Origin: Clostridia bacterium
GTDB lineage: Bacteria; Bacillota; Clostridia; Oscillospirales; CAG-272
NCBI GenBank assembly: GCA_017631215.1
Contig: JAGBTR010000140.1
Location: forward strand, 1-5,798
Reading direction: 5' to 3'
DNA length: 5,798 nt
Made by a program: the position numbers and the translations under genes. The notes beneath the pieces are model-generated. The model made no database searches and had not been told where the DNA came from. It was given only the letters and a program-made list of their open reading frames with translations. Of this stretch, positions 5,544 to 5,798 are shown piece by piece. Position 1 is the stretch's first letter, and every line of letters starts with the position of its first letter.

Positions 5544-5798
5544 AGCCCTACCTCCCGACACAGCGCCAGCGCCTCGCCGATCACGTCGTCACGCTCACGC
5601 ATCACGCCGTCCTCGGTGTCGGCAAAGATCCAGCGCACGTAAGGCTTGGCGTTGAACCACGTCATCTGCCGCTTGGCGTAGTGGCGGGTCGCCAGCTTGA
5701 GCGAGTCGATCGCATCATCGAGTGTCATCTCGCCGCGCAAGGCACCGAGCAGCTCCTTGTAGCCGATGGCCTGCGCCGCGGTGGCGTTGTGCTCGAAC
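5540..5798 (-). CDS. miaA: MiaA tRNA dimethylallyltransferase, C-terminal 85 residues (5' end off window)
   Basis: Only the C-terminal part is visible; the P-loop half lies beyond the right edge. The segment ATAAQAIGYKELLGALRGEMTLDDAI followed by LATRHYAKRQMTWF matches the MiaA C-terminal signature: the QAIGYKE motif, then TRxYAKRQxTWF, which contacts the tRNA. MiaA transfers a dimethylallyl group from DMAPP to N6 of A37 in tRNAs that read codons starting with U. The product ends normally (LCREVGL, TGA), and its stop overlaps the ATG of the HlyD-like gene. A TTG at 5740 is internal, since homologous sequence continues upstream of it to the window edge. Certainty about the family is high. Confidence 0.95.
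   Translation of the reverse strand, partial: FEHNATAAQAIGYKELLGALRGEMTLDDAIDSLKLATRHYAKRQMTWFNAKPYVRWIFADTEDGVMRERDDVIGEALALCREVGL

Noticed and set aside
5540..5740. Separate 66-aa gene starting at TTG 5740
   Set aside because: MiaA-type sequence continues in frame upstream of this codon to the window edge, so it is an internal codon of miaA.

Overview
The window reads as a chromosomal housekeeping region of a GC-rich member of the Clostridia (Bacillota). The basis is the yggS-sepF-yggT-ylmH gene order typical of Gram-positive bacteria, strong AGGAGG ribosome binding sites, GTG and TTG starts, and sigma-A-like promoters. A gut Oscillospirales-type lineage is plausible, but species or family cannot be fixed from this sequence. 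Every gene I can support lies on the minus strand, so transcription runs from right to left. The long plus-strand open frames are antisense shadows of GC-rich coding sequence.

Layout in transcription order. (1) The 3' end of miaA (tRNA dimethylallyltransferase) enters at the right edge. It overlaps by 4 nt (ATGA) a 446-aa single-pass membrane protein of the HlyD/membrane-fusion type (4203-5543). (2) Next come yggS (PLP homeostasis protein, 3473-4183), sepF (FtsZ anchor, 2901-3422), yggT (small membrane protein, 2544-2810, TTG start) and ylmH (S4 RNA-binding protein, 1732-2535). The cluster ends in an intrinsic terminator that begins inside the ylmH stop codon. There is no divIVA directly after ylmH, and no ylmD directly before yggS; the HlyD-like gene takes that place. 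(3) A near-consensus promoter (1617-1645) then drives a second unit: a six-helix DUF308/HdeD-like membrane protein (970-1572, GTG start), a possible 49-aa coupled small ORF (819-968), and an open frame running off the left edge (1-822).

Two points stand out. First, the left-edge ORF is a chimera. Its first ~154 residues are the N-terminal domain of an MGDG-synthase/UgtP-type glycosyltransferase. At a shared Ile-Pro-Asp-Glu-Ala motif it switches in frame to the D1 lid and M-domain of a ClpC-type AAA+ unfoldase, and third-position GC drops from about 84% to about 68%. A microhomology junction, either an assembly error or a true deletion or recombination, is the simplest reading. Second, a 126-nt AT-rich patch inside the GC-rich yggS gene contains TTGACA-17 nt-GATAAT on the coding strand. 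It looks like an embedded promoter for sepF-yggT-ylmH. Together with an attenuator-like hairpin between sepF and yggT, it suggests that the division genes are expressed at levels separate from miaA, the HlyD-like gene and yggS.

No tRNA, rRNA, CRISPR array, insertion sequence or other mobile element was seen. There is no gene-free stretch longer than about 160 bases.
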